Below are positions 42,746 through 55,021 of a stretch of 64,000 nucleotides of DNA, piece by piece. A program made the position numbers and the translations under genes. The stretch is from positions 25,461,045 to 25,525,044 of the forward strand of contig OW203990.1 of NCBI GenBank assembly GCA_934047225.1, given 5' to 3'. This stretch comes from Ypsolopha sequella. Taxonomy: Eukaryota > Arthropoda > Insecta > Lepidoptera > Ypsolophidae. The notes under the pieces are model-generated. The model worked only from the letters and a program-made list of their open reading frames with translations, did not search any database and had not been told where the DNA came from. How positions within the stretch are numbered: position 1 is the first letter of the stretch; each line of letters starts with the position of its first letter.

Positions 42746-43222
42746 AGATTAAATTATGTTAAGGGGTGTTAATTCGAAAACCATTTCGAGATTTAGGTTT
42801 AATAAGCCGTATTTTCGAAGTTTTGGTCTAAAAAACCTCATGATGATGAATATTTTTACGAAAAGGCTGCAACTTCAATTTGCCCTCGTGTGACGTCACT
42901 TGAGTAATGGTTGTTTAGAAATATTGCCTTTGCTATCAAGATACATTTATAATAATTTGCTTTAGACTAATTTGACAGCTAGATGACAGATGAGTAGACA
43001 GACAGAGACAGATCACTTTTTTATAAGCAATCACACATCACAATCAGTATAATGTCTAAAATTCTTAAGTGACAAGGTCATCGGACAATTCTTTAAAAAA
43101 TTATAAACAAATAATAGTTAATTTATATACCAAAATAATGAAAACTTTGTCGTAAAATGACGTAAATTCTCTGAAAAAAAAAATATGACAAAATATCTTT
43201 AAAAAATTAAGCAATGGGAATT
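42746..43222 (+). repeat. Dispersed repeat, copy 2
   Basis: Relative of 40026-40540 lacking the inner palindrome. Confidence 0.75.
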
Positions 43223-43792
43223 TTCAAGTGAAAACTTCTTTAAGCGTGTTGAGCGATTTTTGGTATGGGAAAATCTTATGGGTTCACGTCTCCGACATGC
43301 TAATTCAACTGTTAAGTTTTCACTACTCACGACAGTCCCAATGCCTATGATTTTTAATACTTATTAACTATACATTGTTTTCTTTTATGATTATTACAGT
43401 CTAGATTTACGTAATATTTCTTGCTTTCTTTCTGGTATCTTTCCAGGAAGCAACCATCTTTCATAGTTTTGATCTATTCTGCACCATTTTCTTGCTATTT
43501 ATACAAACTTGGTATGATTATCATGTTTTATGACACGACAGACAGACATGCAACTGTCTCGAAACGTCGGGTGTCCCCTTTTCGTAAAAAAGTAAAAATT
43601 GATTGCGGTAGACCCGATTATATATATTATAATGTGTACGAAACGCGAGAGTTTAAAGTTATATAATCTGCAACAATCGGAATAAAATAAATTTTCGTTT
43701 CAGTTCGGAAAAGCGTGGTCCATTTTGCACCTGCGTTGCGATTCTTACATTTACATGGTGTGCATTCGTGCAACATCTAATATTACTTAGTG
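43223..43792. other. Unassigned DNA
   Basis: AT-rich; an 81-codon plus-strand frame at 43421 shows no recognisable domain. Confidence 0.4.
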
Positions 43793-44052
43793 CAGTGGCG
43801 TGCACAGAACTTTTTGCTGGAAAAGCAAGGAATTGGTCAAGAACAACAATAAAAAAAATAGGATTTTTTTTTAATATCACTTTGAAAAAAAAAATTGTAT
43901 GACGCCAGGGTAGACAATGTCTACCCTAGAGTGAAAATTTCATATACAAACTTTTTTTTTCAAAGGGATATTGAAATTTTTTCATATTTTTTTTATTGTT
44001 ATTCTTGACCAATAGCTTGCTTTTCCAGCAAAAAGTTCTGTGCACGCCACTG
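43793..44052. mobile_element. Palindromic MITE family N, copy 1
   Basis: CAGTGGCGTGCACAGAACTT at the left and its complement at the right, arms of about 110 bp, centre AGGGTAGACAATGTCTACCC. The CAGTGG ends would fit a hAT-type MITE. Second copy at 63332-63656. Confidence 0.85.
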
Positions 44053-44299
44053 ACTTATTGTCATTTAAGTCAGATAATAAGAACATTTAAAAATATAGTT
44101 AATTACCTTAATTTATTTGCATAAACTAAGAACAATACAACATTCAGATTAATTGCACCTGCGTCACGGCTTTTAAATAGAAATAATAATAAGGTATAAA
44201 TAAAATATGTTATGATTCACAAAGAAATTTTGCGAATGTTTTAATTTTTCATAATATAAAAATATATATATTGCTACATAGAGCACTTATTTTATTTTA

Positions 44300-44444
44300 T
44301 TTTTTGTTTAATTAAAACATTAAGTATATAAAAAATATTTTCGAAATATATTTCGATTGATTCGACTGACGCCAGCCCCAAAGTGGGCCGAAATATATTT
44401 CGAAAATATTTTTTATATACTTAATGTTTTAATTAAACAAAAAA
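44300..44444 (+). ncRNA. Hammerhead-like motif C inside a perfect 56-bp palindrome
   Basis: Arms 44300-44355 and 44389-44444 are exact complements over 56 bp with a 33-base spacer. On the plus strand: stem I UUCGA (44361-44365), CUGACG (44366-44371), then CC instead of A, a weak GCCC/GGGC stem II, GAAA (44390-44393), AUAUAU stem III, U17 at 44399, and stem I partner UCGAA (44400-44404). The missing A after CUGACG and the poor stem II make catalysis doubtful. Confidence 0.55.
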
Positions 44445-44963
44445 TATCATAATATAAAAATAATTCAAATATATTTTTAAATCATATTTTATACAGGTTG
44501 AGGACAAATTTATGCTTATAAAAAATAAGAATTTCCCAACTGACAAAATGATAAATAACTGTCACTGCAGTACAATAAAGCCATTAGCAATACATTGTCA
44601 TAAATTATTTCTCCATTCAATCGATGTCTCAAAATTACGGCTATTACAGTTAGAACCACAAAATAACCACCTCCAGAAGGTTCACTCCGCATAACTAGCG
44701 AAAACAGGCGTACGCACACGACGATCTCGGTAGAAGTCGGTCAAATGCCAATACGAAATTCTGCTGAGATCATCATACGTACGCGTCTATGCATGTTTGC
44801 ATCTGATTTCGCTCGTTGTATGGAGTGGGCCTTCTGGTAGTATCTATTTTGTGGTAGAACTATGAACTAATTAACCTGAATCAAGTCTTAAGTCAAGTCC
44901 GAGTGACGAGACGACCACTAAATTTCCTTCTCTAATGTGACTTTTGAGGTTGACCCTTACTTT
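44445..44963. other. Unassigned DNA
   Basis: No gene or repeat family recognised. Confidence 0.4.
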
Positions 44964-45399
44964 TTAAGGCGCTACGAAAAAAAATTGACACTTTAAGAAC
45001 TTGCATATCTACTTCAGTAAATAATGTATTATTTTGATAAAATAATACATTATTTTTGGATTCTTTTTCTAGGGACCTGTTAAAACAGAAACGCAATTGG
45101 AGAAATTCGGCTCGATAGAAATATTTATTGAAATGAGGTCCTTATCGACACAAATTCTCCGGGTCTGACAATTTAGAATGACATATGGACTGCAATTATA
45201 TTTTATTAGATGAGTTTTAACGGTTTCTAGGACTTTTGATTTTGATTTGATTTGAGAACGAAATTTTGATAGCATCTTTTTAGTACATTTTATATTAATA
45301 AAAAACCGACTTTTTGCTATTTTTCCACGAATCCGTCCCTCTCGCACGAAAGATTTTTTCGCATGTGGAGTAACAGGGACGCTAAAACTTTTACATATA
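44964..45399 (+). mobile_element. MITE family G, copy 2
   Basis: TTAAGGCGCTACG at the left; the right end (ACTTTTACATATAA) lacks the final CGCC-TTAA, having been cut by the family-K fragment that follows. Confidence 0.8.
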
Positions 45400-45404
45400 A
45401 ACGC

Positions 45405-45535
45405 TCCGGATTGTGAACAACCCGCCTTTATCTAATTAATCGAAACAGAACACTTAAATTCAAAATTAACTGAACAGTTATTTAACAAAACCTTATTACC
45501 TATGTGTGTATGCTGAGCATACACAATACATTGTG
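45405..45535. mobile_element. MITE family K, partial
   Basis: Matches the left arm of 52318-52645 from CCGGATTGTGAA through CAAAACCTTATTACC, then ends. Confidence 0.65.
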
Positions 45536-47572
45536 TTTTGTTTCATTTGTTCTACGAAATTTGAAATGTAAAATTAGTTTTTCATTGTTTGTAGTTTTTG
45601 AGCTATCGAAAAAATAATTTTACTATTGTTTTTCTTTTTATCTTTTTAAACACATTTAATTTCGTAAATATGTTCATGTGGGAAACGGGCATTCTGTATG
45701 CATTCCTTTTGGTGTCGGTCAAAAGTTCATGCCTCTAGCACAGAGTAACTAATAGTATTAACTACGTACTCTAGAGAAAGCATTTATAGGAATATCTGGA
45801 ACATTCTCAGATAACAAGTTTATCACTTTAGCCCCAGTACTAATTGATTCGCTATGTTATGATCGTTGCAGTTTCTCGTTAATATTTATCAGGCGCTTAC
45901 ACCTGTTGCGTCGAGTTTGATGAAAAAATACGTTTTTTCGGCTTGAATACAGGTGAAATTGAAATTGACATTGTTGGATGGTGTGCCATGTGTTCGTGAC
46001 ACACCATCCAAGGATGTGTGATATGTATGAACAATCCTAAATACACATATTTTACAGTGAGTGTACCCGTTTATAATATTTAGTTTCGCAAATCTATGTA
46101 ATTTTAATGATATTACATACATAGGTGCATAGTATTTGTGCAATACCACTTGCTGTACCTGAATATTTATTCAATTCTACGAAGCGGAGCGAGGAGGTGC
46201 GTGTTAGGTTTACATGTACAATATGCCCAGGCAGATCTGTAAAAATTAGGAGGTGTTTACATGCAAACAATACGCTCCGCTCGTTGTCGCACATATTTTT
46301 GGCTTCTGGTGAAAGATTTTCGATTTCATACTTTGCGATCTGCCCAATTCTACGATCTGCCCGCGACGTCATAATATAATATTTATCTTTTTATGTTTAT
46401 TGTGAGAACTACTTGTTAAGAGTTCCGTAGCTTACACGGAAGAACGGAACCCTTATAAGATCACTCCTGTGTCCGTCCGTCTGTCACAGAGGTTTCGTGC
46501 TTTCGAGACAGGATCTTATTTCGCGTGGTATGGTTGTGTCCAAAATCGGAACTAGCGCCGCTACCACACTCCTTGTTTCACAGCTGCGCCCCCTTGTCAC
46601 TATCATCCAAGCGCCAAAAGATCCTTGTAGCACTGTAGTAGTGGCGCTTGGATGGCAGTGACAGGTAGGGTTGCCAGATGGTCTAGATAAAAAAACCGAA
46701 CATTTTTTAACAAAAGATCAGTTTGATCTGGCCAAAATCAAATTTGATTGCCCTTTGATTTTTTTTGATACAATTTGTCGAAAAATCAAAGGGTCCCTTT
46801 AATTTCGGCCAGATCAAACTGGGAAAATTACCGAAAATTACTAAATTCACCCTCAATGAAACACTTTATTGAATGAACATTTTATTATTGATGTTATGAA
46901 TCTTTAAATTCTGTGCAGAAACACCGATGGCGACCCGATTGTTCGAGCGGGCGGCACTCGGTCGGTTAGCGAAACGCAGCTACTATATGGAGCGGGGAGC
47001 GATCCTCTCTCCCATGAGTCTTGCTACCACCCGACAGAATCGCTCATTACTTTTGCTCTGTAAATACTCCCGTGAGTAAGGTATATTTATCGCGTATTAA
47101 AAAAAAACGGACATTCTATTGTCCGGTTTTCCAAAATTTTCTAGACCGGACAGCCATTCAAAAAACCGTACTGTCCGGTCCTAAACCGGACATCTTGGAA
47201 TAAAGAATACGACAGTGCCATCTAGGAATCTTATTTAACACTAAATTTGACACAAGGAAAAACGCTCATTTGAAATTTTGTTGGGTCTTAATGATGTGCA
47301 CATAATATTGTCCGTCAAAGTTAAGATTTTTTTTTTCAGTTTGTTACAAATAAAAAGAAAGGTCCATTTATAACAGGTACCTGTCGTGTAAGGTATGTCT
47401 ATATATTTTTTTAATTATTGGATAATTTATTTTTTGTTTAAATTAATCAACTACCAGGATCTGTCAGTCCACGGCCAGGAGTGGGTTCTGCTTCACTAAT
47501 CCATTATTTGGAAACTTTTCCCATTTCAGCCATCTCTTGCAAGACGTTCCGAGGGGAACTCTGTGGTACAAT
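45536..47572. other. Mostly unassigned DNA with small hairpins
   Basis: Two clear hairpins: 45993-46030 (TTGGATGGTGTG and its complement) and 46600-46665 (CACTATCATCCAAGCGCCA and its near-complement). At 46725-46830 a GATCAGTTTGATCTGGCC segment is mirrored, and at 47110-47195 CCGGACA/TGTCCGG is repeated several times. A CACTAAATTTGACACAAGG block near 47240 recurs near 55850. No gene recognised. Confidence 0.45.
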
Positions 47573-48223
47573 CAGTGTTGCCAGATCCGTAGGTTAAGAA
47601 TTATCCTAGATTTACTGCAAAATTATCATGTTTAAATCACATCTTCAATTCAAAAAATTATCTAATTGCTTATAATGATATGAGAATAACAGTGCCACAT
47701 CGAAAAAAGTAATGACTTGAATAAAAATGCCAAAATGTTCGTTTTTGTAGGGATTGGCATGCCACTTTACCCGCCCACACAACCTACCTACAGACTACAT
47801 TTCAACGCACGTAAGTTAACAGCGGACATACCGTGGGATTGGTACCTATAAGCTTAGTGCCAGCATAGTATGGATAGTTAAGTAAGGAATTGTTATTAGG
47901 TATTCTAAAGGTGTTATTTTTAAAGTAAGACTCGGGCCCTGAGGGTTCCGTATATATAGTTTAAAAATCCAAATATATTCCACTTGCACTTATGATTCAC
48001 CAACTTAACTTGACACTAATGATCTACTCAACTCTATATATTTAAAGGGTTTAATTTCCTTAGTAGTATGTTCTGTGGGTCTAATGCAAGTTGGTCTAAA
48101 GTAAGTTCTTAAATAATTAAATATGGGTAATTCTCTAATACTTGTGCTACAAGACCTAGTTACTTGTGAACGCAAGTTTCTAAGTCAACTGGAAGTCCAG
48201 TCAACTGGAAGATTATGATTATG

Positions 48224-48331
48224 TACAACCCGTCGGAAATATCTCTGCACCCGAAACCCTCCACCCGCAAGGTCTCTCTCTACCTACGTTTGCGGGTGAA
48301 CTGAGGTGCAGAGATATTTCCGACGGGTTGT
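48224..48331. repeat. Palindrome, 28-bp arms
   Basis: TACAACCCGTCGGAAATATC ... and its exact-looking complement ending CGGGTTGTA, with an inner CACCCGCAA/TTTGCGGGTG stem. Probably a small fold-back element. Confidence 0.8.
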
Positions 48332-49044
48332 AAAAGGCAATATTTTTTTTTGCCTTGTGTTAGAAGCCTGATTTTTGTACAGCACCATAACGCTGTAGAC
48401 TTGTAGGACCAGAGGAAAACGGACAACAAAGTAAACATATAAGGGCTCCGTTTTGTCATTTTGTGGTACGGAACCCTACCCTCTTCAAACAAAACTCCGA
48501 CTGAACGAACGGTAAATGGTGTTCGGATACACAGAACAGAATTCGTTACAAAAATTATCGTATAACTGAAAATAATATTATGGAATTTCGATGAATTATC
48601 GTGCGATACGTAATAATGGGTTATTCCCAGGACTCCAAAATCCATTGTTCTCGAAAAAATGAAATTTCATACAGAGATTCCCATGACTCCAAAAATTAAT
48701 TTGTAGAAAATGTTAATTTCTCACCGGCTCCAAAAGCTATCATGTACAGTCACGTTGTACATAAATAACAAATTCAAGTAGAAGCATATAAATATACTAC
48801 AGTTAGTTTCTTTTCTTGTACCTACTTAATGAGGAAAAACGCAATGAGGGCGCCAATTACTACATAGTAAACTGATGCACCGTCTTAAAATATATAAAAG
48901 CGTAGATTTATAATAAAAAAATGACGTGATTTGATATATAGGTACTCTATATTAAAATATTTATAAAATAATCACAGCTAAACACAGTTTTTATTGTTAA
49001 GGACATATTTTATCATGGTTAATCAGCCTTAAAATAATAATATA

Positions 49045-49485
49045 TTATGATAGATTATGTTTATTTTGCGAATTTCATCGCTATTAATACTCTAAATATT
49101 ATTAGAGTGCATTACAAACTAGAAAATATCAATCAGAAACAAACCCAAAGACAAGAATATGAAAAAATTCTCTGGGCCAGGATTCGAACCTGCGACCTCT
49201 TGTTATCAAGACAAGCGCGCTACCAATTGCGCCACCGAGGTTCCTACCCAGACCGGTGAATTCTTCCATCATACTTGTCCACTGTTATTTTTGCTTCTAC
49301 CTGATATACCAGCTTGTACTGCACATATAGAATGCTCACGAGGGCGTTATGTGATTTCACGCCTTGTTCGCAGGTTCGAATCCTAGCCCGGGAAATTTTT
49401 TCATATTCTTGTCTTTGGGTTTGTTTCTGATTGATCTTTTCTAGTTTGTATTGCACTCTAATAATATTTAGAATTATCACAAATT
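49045..49485. mobile_element. SINE family C head-to-head pair
   Basis: Left copy (49045-49240) on the minus strand, complete from the tail to a tRNA-like head (complement of GGTTCGAATCCTGG). Right copy (about 49367-49485) on the plus strand, truncated after CACTCTAATAATATTTAG. A ~125-bp spacer separates the heads. A transcript across it would fold into a stem of about 115 bp. Confidence 0.75.
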
Positions 49486-49710
49486 TTAAAAAGAACGCTA
49501 TAAGGGTTTCACTGACATGGGTCTAGCTTTTAGTAAAACTAGCTATGTGTTCGTCCTGTTCTGCATATATGTACAGTTAATCTTTTGGAGCCGACGAGAA
49601 TAAAATTATGATAATAATAAATATTAAATTGAATTTTTGGAGCCGTGGGAAGAAATTTTTGGAGCTCTGGGAATAACCCGTAATAATTATTTTTACCGCA
49701 TTTCACTTAA

Positions 49711-50536
49711 CCTTTAACTGACGTGGTATACGTCTCACAGACGTGATTAATATTGTTATTACAATATCTTTTTAAATATACGACGCGTGGCGCTACCCCT
49801 CCCTCTACCTTCCCCTCTTACCATCTTCTTACCGCCAGTCACGGCCTCGAGCGCGTCGAGTGAACACGTTATCACGTAGAAGCAATCGCCGTCTGACAGA
49901 CGTTAGTACGGTGTTTATGTACAAATCTTTGCACGTCTCTTGGTCGTGACCTCTGTGTTTACGTTGATATGCTCATAGTGTCTAATTGACGTGACCAGGT
50001 CCAGGAACGCGGAAAACATGTGCGGTTTGTCCCAGTCGCCTAAAAAGAAGGACAAAGTACTGTTGCTATCATTGCAAAAAGCCAATGTGCCTTACTTGCT
50101 GCCTTCAAGTATGCAATGACTGTAAGCTACGACAGTAAAAAAATACCAAATTTGTGCCTTGTCATTATTTTTATTATTAGAGTAAGGATTTTAGTTTTTG
50201 TTGTTTTTCAATTATAATTTATAGAAGTAACGATTGTTTGAGTTAATTTTTCGATTTATACAAAAGTTTTTTTTTTATAAAGGCTGAACGAAGTTCCTAA
50301 ATTCAACTAAGTTAATTTTGTGACTTCATAAATAAATGTTAATAATTATTAAAATAAAGATGGCAGTTTTATTTTTGTTTGTAATTCAATTACCAAAATA
50401 TATATCCATCTATTTGTGAAACTCATACAGTTGGTATTGTTTGGTAAAATTAATTTAATTTACATTAATATTTTTACGTCTGTGAGACGGTACCTCAGCG
50501 TTACAGTTACATTTAGACCACGTCGTCAGCCAAAGG
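49711..50536 (+). mobile_element. piggyBac-type deletion derivative
   Basis: Flanked by TTAA at 49707-49710 and 50537-50540. The ends CCTTTAACTGACG and CGTCAGCCAAAGG are near-complements, and CGTCTCACAGACG/CGTCTGTGAGACG form subterminal repeats. Of the transposase only the C-terminal Cys-rich tail remains. Confidence 0.88.
49998..50138 (+). pseudogene. piggyBac transposase Cys-rich C-terminus
   Basis: The plus-strand frame TCAVCPSRLKRRTKYCCYHC then CLTCCLQVCNDCK ends in TAA. Paired cysteines (C-x2-C, CC-x2-C, C-x2-C) followed by a stop match the RING/PHD-like zinc tail of piggyBac transposases. The DDD catalytic region is missing. Confidence 0.75.
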
Positions 50537-50585
50537 TTAAAAATATCGTGGATCTAGGATAATTATCGCACGTCTGGCAACGCTG

Positions 50586-51106
50586 TGTACAATTTACAAT
50601 GTACTTATTGTACATACAGTCAGTTACTATAAGTACAAACTTGATAAAATTTCCTGATTCTGTTTAATAGAGTCGAAAGAATTCAGGAAAATAAATACAG
50701 TCAAGGACATATTAATTGGTAATACTATGACTTTTTTATCTCAATGATTCTTTTTTCTTTGCTCTTTATGAAACTTAATGTGCGTATAAAACTTTCCTAA
50801 TGTTAGAAAAAAATAATTTTTTGGAAAATGAAATGCAAAAAAATTACTTAAACTAAAATAACAAGAAAATTCGAGTTAATTCGCCATTTTTGGCGTTTCT
50901 CTAATTATGTCCTCAAGCTTATTATTAATATTATGTAATATATTATAATGTAAAAATAATGAAACAAGAGACAGACAACTTGCGAGTAAAACTCGATCCC
51001 TGGGGGTTGCAAAACTTTATATATTATAATTAATATTAGTATAATCGTATAGTTGAAACATCAGTGATTTTTTTACGAGTGTACATACCTTTCAATAATC
51101 TTTAAA
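50586..51106. other. Unassigned AT-rich DNA
   Basis: No gene recognised. Confidence 0.4.
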
Positions 51107-51519
51107 TTAAGGCAATACCAAAAAGATAATGGGGTTATTTCGAATCCATTTACTTCACTATAACGACATCTACGTATTTCATTTTTGGGTAAATGTTTAC
51201 TGAGTATTTGATTAAGATTCTCACTGAAGGAAAACGCGATTGGATGAAAATTTCTTAATAGAATTTAATTCCGAAAAGACCTAAATTGTTTTATTTTTTC
51301 CTGTAATTCTGAAATCCAAACTAATTTAATTATGAAATTGCAATAAAAATGTGGATATTATGTTTTTGTAAAGTCTCCTTGAAAATCTTTTTGACAAAAA
51401 ATTTATATTAATAAAAAACCGACTTTTTGCTAGTTTTCCACGAATCCATCCCACTAGCACTGAGGATTTTATCGCATATGGAGTAACAGGGACGCTAAAA
51501 CTTTTACGTATCGCCTTAA
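51107..51519 (+). mobile_element. MITE family G, copy 3 (subtype with TTAAGGCAATACC)
   Basis: TTAAGGCAATACC to TACGTATCGCCTTAA. Shares its 3' 130 bp with the other G copies and its 5' part with 53031-53445. Confidence 0.8.
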
Positions 51520-51619
51520 ATTACATACTCTACTAATCAACTAAGCAACTTTTCCCGCGCAAATAAAAAAAAATCACTTGCCTTTACAAAATTTACAGTA
51601 GAGGAGAACAATTTTGTTC

Positions 51620-51800
51620 ATTTCCAGCACATTTGAGCTTCGGATGGCAGATTAAGCTGACCACCCATTACGCTGGGATGTTAAAGTCATCGTGGAACGT
51701 GGGTGTACGAGTCTGGACTGTGACTTGTGACTGAATTGGACGGTCCAAATTGTGGAAACACCTCTGGCAACCCCTCGAAGATTGTCGTGACGATATCACA
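51620..51800 (+). mobile_element. SINE family A, copy 5, tail only
   Basis: ACCACCCATTACGCTGGGAT ... GAAACACCTCTGGCAACCCC ... GTCGTGACGAT. The tRNA-like head is missing. Confidence 0.65.
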
Positions 51801-52317
51801 TTTCAAAACTCGAGCAAGGTAATCGAATAACCTATTTGATGAGCGAGTCACTATAAAATGCTTGATTCCAAAGACAGCATTCCAGTCTGAGATTTTTCAG
51901 AGCTATGGGGCTGTATTTTTCAATAAGATTTTCAGTTGTATTTTTCATTTGTTATTTTATAGTTAATTTTTCAGTTATATGTAATATTGTATTTTTCAAA
52001 GCTATGGCACGGACGAAGTCGCGGGCGTCCTCCATACATGTAATTTTAATATGAAATACGTTACTCAAAAATATACAACCAAAAGTGAAACAATTTCATA
52101 CTAAAAGTATGTCCAGACATAAAAACCAAAATAACGAAAATAAAAAATAATACGATACGCGAAATGTTCCCAAGGCGAGAGATGCGGAAGCGTGCCTCAT
52201 ACAATATTTACGTGGATAAACATCACCGCCCAAAAGAAAACACCTTCATACGAAGTTTCTTACAAAAATAAATGGTAGTAATTCGTATCGTAGAGACATA
52301 ATATTCTCATTTTTTGA
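51801..52317. other. Unassigned AT-rich DNA
   Basis: Repeated TTTTTCAG.TAT phrases at 51890-51995 form a weak tandem pattern. Otherwise nothing. Confidence 0.4.
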
Positions 52318-52645
52318 TTAAGAGCGGTTTCGCAGCTGGATTGTGAAAAACCCGCCTTTTTCTAATTAATCGAAACAGAATATTCAAAATTCACTCAACA
52401 GTTATCAACAAAACCTTATTACTTACGTATGTATTGTGTATGCAGCCATAGCAAAGATTCGATTGGTTTCTGAAAAATAGAATTTTAAGATTTTAAAAGA
52501 AACTAATGGAAACTTTGCGATGACAGTTTACACAAAACATAGGTAATAAGATTTCGTTGAATAACTATTGAGTAAATTTGTGTTTTGTTTTGATTAGTTA
52601 GAAAAAGGCGGGTTTTTTATAATCCGGCTGCTAAACTGCTCTTAA
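52318..52645. mobile_element. MITE family K, complete copy
   Basis: TTAAGAGCGGTTTCGCAGCT to GGCTGCTAAACTGCTCTTAA, inverted arms of about 150 bp over the whole length (AACCCGCCTTTTTCTAATTA and complement). Confidence 0.88.
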
Positions 52646-53030
52646 ACAAAAATAAAATCGTCGCGACATTATCATGTTCAAAGGGGTGTCAGAAATATTT
52701 CTGAGTGTTTATTATCAGTCTATCACTTACAGATAAACAATAATCTGAACTACGAATAATTATTCTCTAGAAGCGTAACTCAGTCCAAAAAATTTTAACC
52801 TCATAATTGAAAAACATCTAAATACTGCTTATCTAAAGTTCACCCTCCGTAATCCGAATTACCGAAATAAGAATTCTTAGAAGTACGCATATTCTTATCA
52901 CCCGAATAACGCGTGATTCGGTGATAATATAAACCCACCTAAAAACTTCTAAAAGGGAATCCACTCCCAGTCCTCATCTCGATCACTTCGTGTGCTCTCT
53001 CCTTGTTTGACAGCGAGCTTAACGTAACTG

Positions 53031-53445
53031 TTAAAGTTTTAACATCCCTGTTATGTTACTCCATATGCGAGAAAACCCTCAGTGCGAGTGGGACGGATTC
53101 GTGGAAAAGTAGCAAAAAGTCGGTTTTTTATTAATATAAAATGTACTAAGGCTATTTTGTCAAAAATATTTTCAAGGAGACTTAACAAATACATAATATC
53201 CACATTTTGAATCCAATTCCACAATGAAATTAGTTAGGATTTCAGAATGACAGGAAAAAATAAAACAATTTAGAGGTCTTTTCGGAATTAAATTCTATCG
53301 AGAAGATTTCATCCAATCGCGTTTTCCTTCAGTGAGAATCTTAATCAAATACTCAATAAACATTTACCCAAAAATGAAATACGTAGATGACGTTATAGTG
53401 GAGTAAATGGATTCGAAAAAACCCCATTTTTTTGGTATCAGCTTA
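53031..53445 (-). mobile_element. MITE family G, copy 4
   Basis: Reverse-strand copy most similar to 51107-51519. The two copies lie in opposite orientation 1.5 kb apart. Confidence 0.8.
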
Positions 53446-54161
53446 AATAGTCTGTAAACTAAATAGTTTTTGATAAAGACTGCGTATCATTGGTCACTTG
53501 CACGGAAGCTGTTGACCGTGTAGAGCGTGACGTCACAGGACGTGTTGTCCACTCAGCAGAGGAGAGCAAACAACAAATTTTTGTACATATTGTTTTTTAC
53601 TGTATACCATTTTAGATTCTAAGTAGTGCATTTGTAAAAATATAAAAAAAAATAATGAAAATAGTAATAAAACACAAACTGTATTATTTATTATAATACT
53701 GATGTATTTTTTTATTTCATCCACTTTTCCCAAACTTCATTTTGCTTTTCTGAAGAATCCTCCGTATTGTTTAGTCTTGGATAACCCGTATTCAAAAAAT
53801 AACAATTCTTAAAATTTCAAACATTTTTACTTTCGCTGACCACTTCTAACCTAAAACTCACGAGGAATCAACTCTCAGGTCTCGTGATAGAGATAGAGAG
53901 CCTGATATAGAGCCGTAGTCATAGTCGTAACATTGTTTGTATATAGTCTCTAATCTAAAATCTAAGTAAAGACTTAGATGGAAGTCTTTAGCCTTTGCTC
54001 CTTTAAACTAGCTGGAGGCTCACGCCTGGGATATAACATTATTAAAGTAACCAACTTTAGTAGTTTGTTTTATACAATGTTAAGACATTTTGGAAATAAA
54101 TAAGATAGAAATAAAAGCAAGTTCTTTTAGATTTGTTACAACTGTCTATTGAATGCATAAT
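53446..54161. other. Unassigned DNA
   Basis: No recognisable gene or repeat end. Confidence 0.4.
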
Positions 54162-54443
54162 TCAAAGATTAATCTCGTGATACGCGACACGACATACGGG
54201 CTGAGTGTCGCGCGTTGCGATCCATTGCCGTCGCCGTGCTGTGGTGCTATTCCGGAAAAACAGTCGAAGCGAGACTTCTAAAACTCGAGCTAAAAATGTA
54301 TTGAGTTCACGAGTTCGACAGATAAAACAGGTTTTAACGGTCGAGAAAGCTAATTCGACAGACTCGGAATTGCCCCCCTGCGCTGCAAGGCAGTGCAAAA
54401 CTTGCGTCCACTGACGACAGAGACTCGCTCGCTTGAAAAGCAC
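54162..54443. other. GC-rich block with overlapping open frames, unknown
   Basis: GC content is well above the flanks, and both strands stay open (93 codons minus, 69 codons plus). Neither translation has a domain I recognise. It may be a relic exon or a piece of an unrecognised element. Confidence 0.25.
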
Positions 54444-54605
54444 TTTATTTTAAATACTACCAGAACATACATAGGTATATAAGTTACAATATGTTTTTAT
54501 TTTTTATGTGTATTAAAGGTGGGTAAAAAAGGAACAACAAAAAGTAAAATGGTTTTATCTTGATGCTTGTTTAATTTTTATTCTACTAAAATATATTTTT
54601 CCAAC

Positions 54606-55021
54606 TTAAGGCGCTACGGAAAAAATACGACACTTTAAGAACTTGCATATCTACTTCAGTAAATACTGTATTATTTTGATAAAATAATATGTTATTTTTG
54701 GATTCTTTTTCTAGGGATCTGTTTAAACAGAATCACGATTGGAGAAATTCGGCTTCATACAAATATTTATTGAAATTTGGTCTTTTTCGACACCAATTCT
54801 CCTGGTTTGACAATTTAGAATGACACATGGACTGCAATTATATTTTACTAGATGGATTTTAGTGGTATCTAGGACCTGGTTAAACGAAATTTTGATAGCA
54901 ACTATAGTACATTTTATATTAATAAAAAACCGATTTTTGCTACTTTTCCACGAATCCGTCCCTTTCGGTTTTTTCGCATATGGAGTAACAGGAACGCTAA
55001 AAATTTTACATATCGCCTTAA
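54606..55021 (+). mobile_element. MITE family G, copy 5
   Basis: TTAAGGCGCTACGG to CATATCGCCTTAA; both TTAA ends intact. The long frames on both strands here follow the element, not a gene. Confidence 0.85.

Larger units (their letters stand above)
47573..50585. mobile_element. 3-kb hAT-like non-autonomous composite
   Basis: TIRs CAGTGTTGCCAGA...ATTATCCTAGATTT at the left and the complement CAGCGTTGCCAGACGTGCGA...ATTATCCTAGATCC at the right. Flanks GGTACAAT and TGTACAAT differ by one base and fit an 8-bp hAT duplication. Inside are a 108-bp palindrome, a head-to-head SINE pair and a piggyBac-type element, but no hAT transposase. Confidence 0.7.

Noticed and set aside
46670..46700. GTTGCCAGATGG as another end of the 47573 hAT-like element
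   Set aside because: Only about a dozen bases match and no paired end was found.
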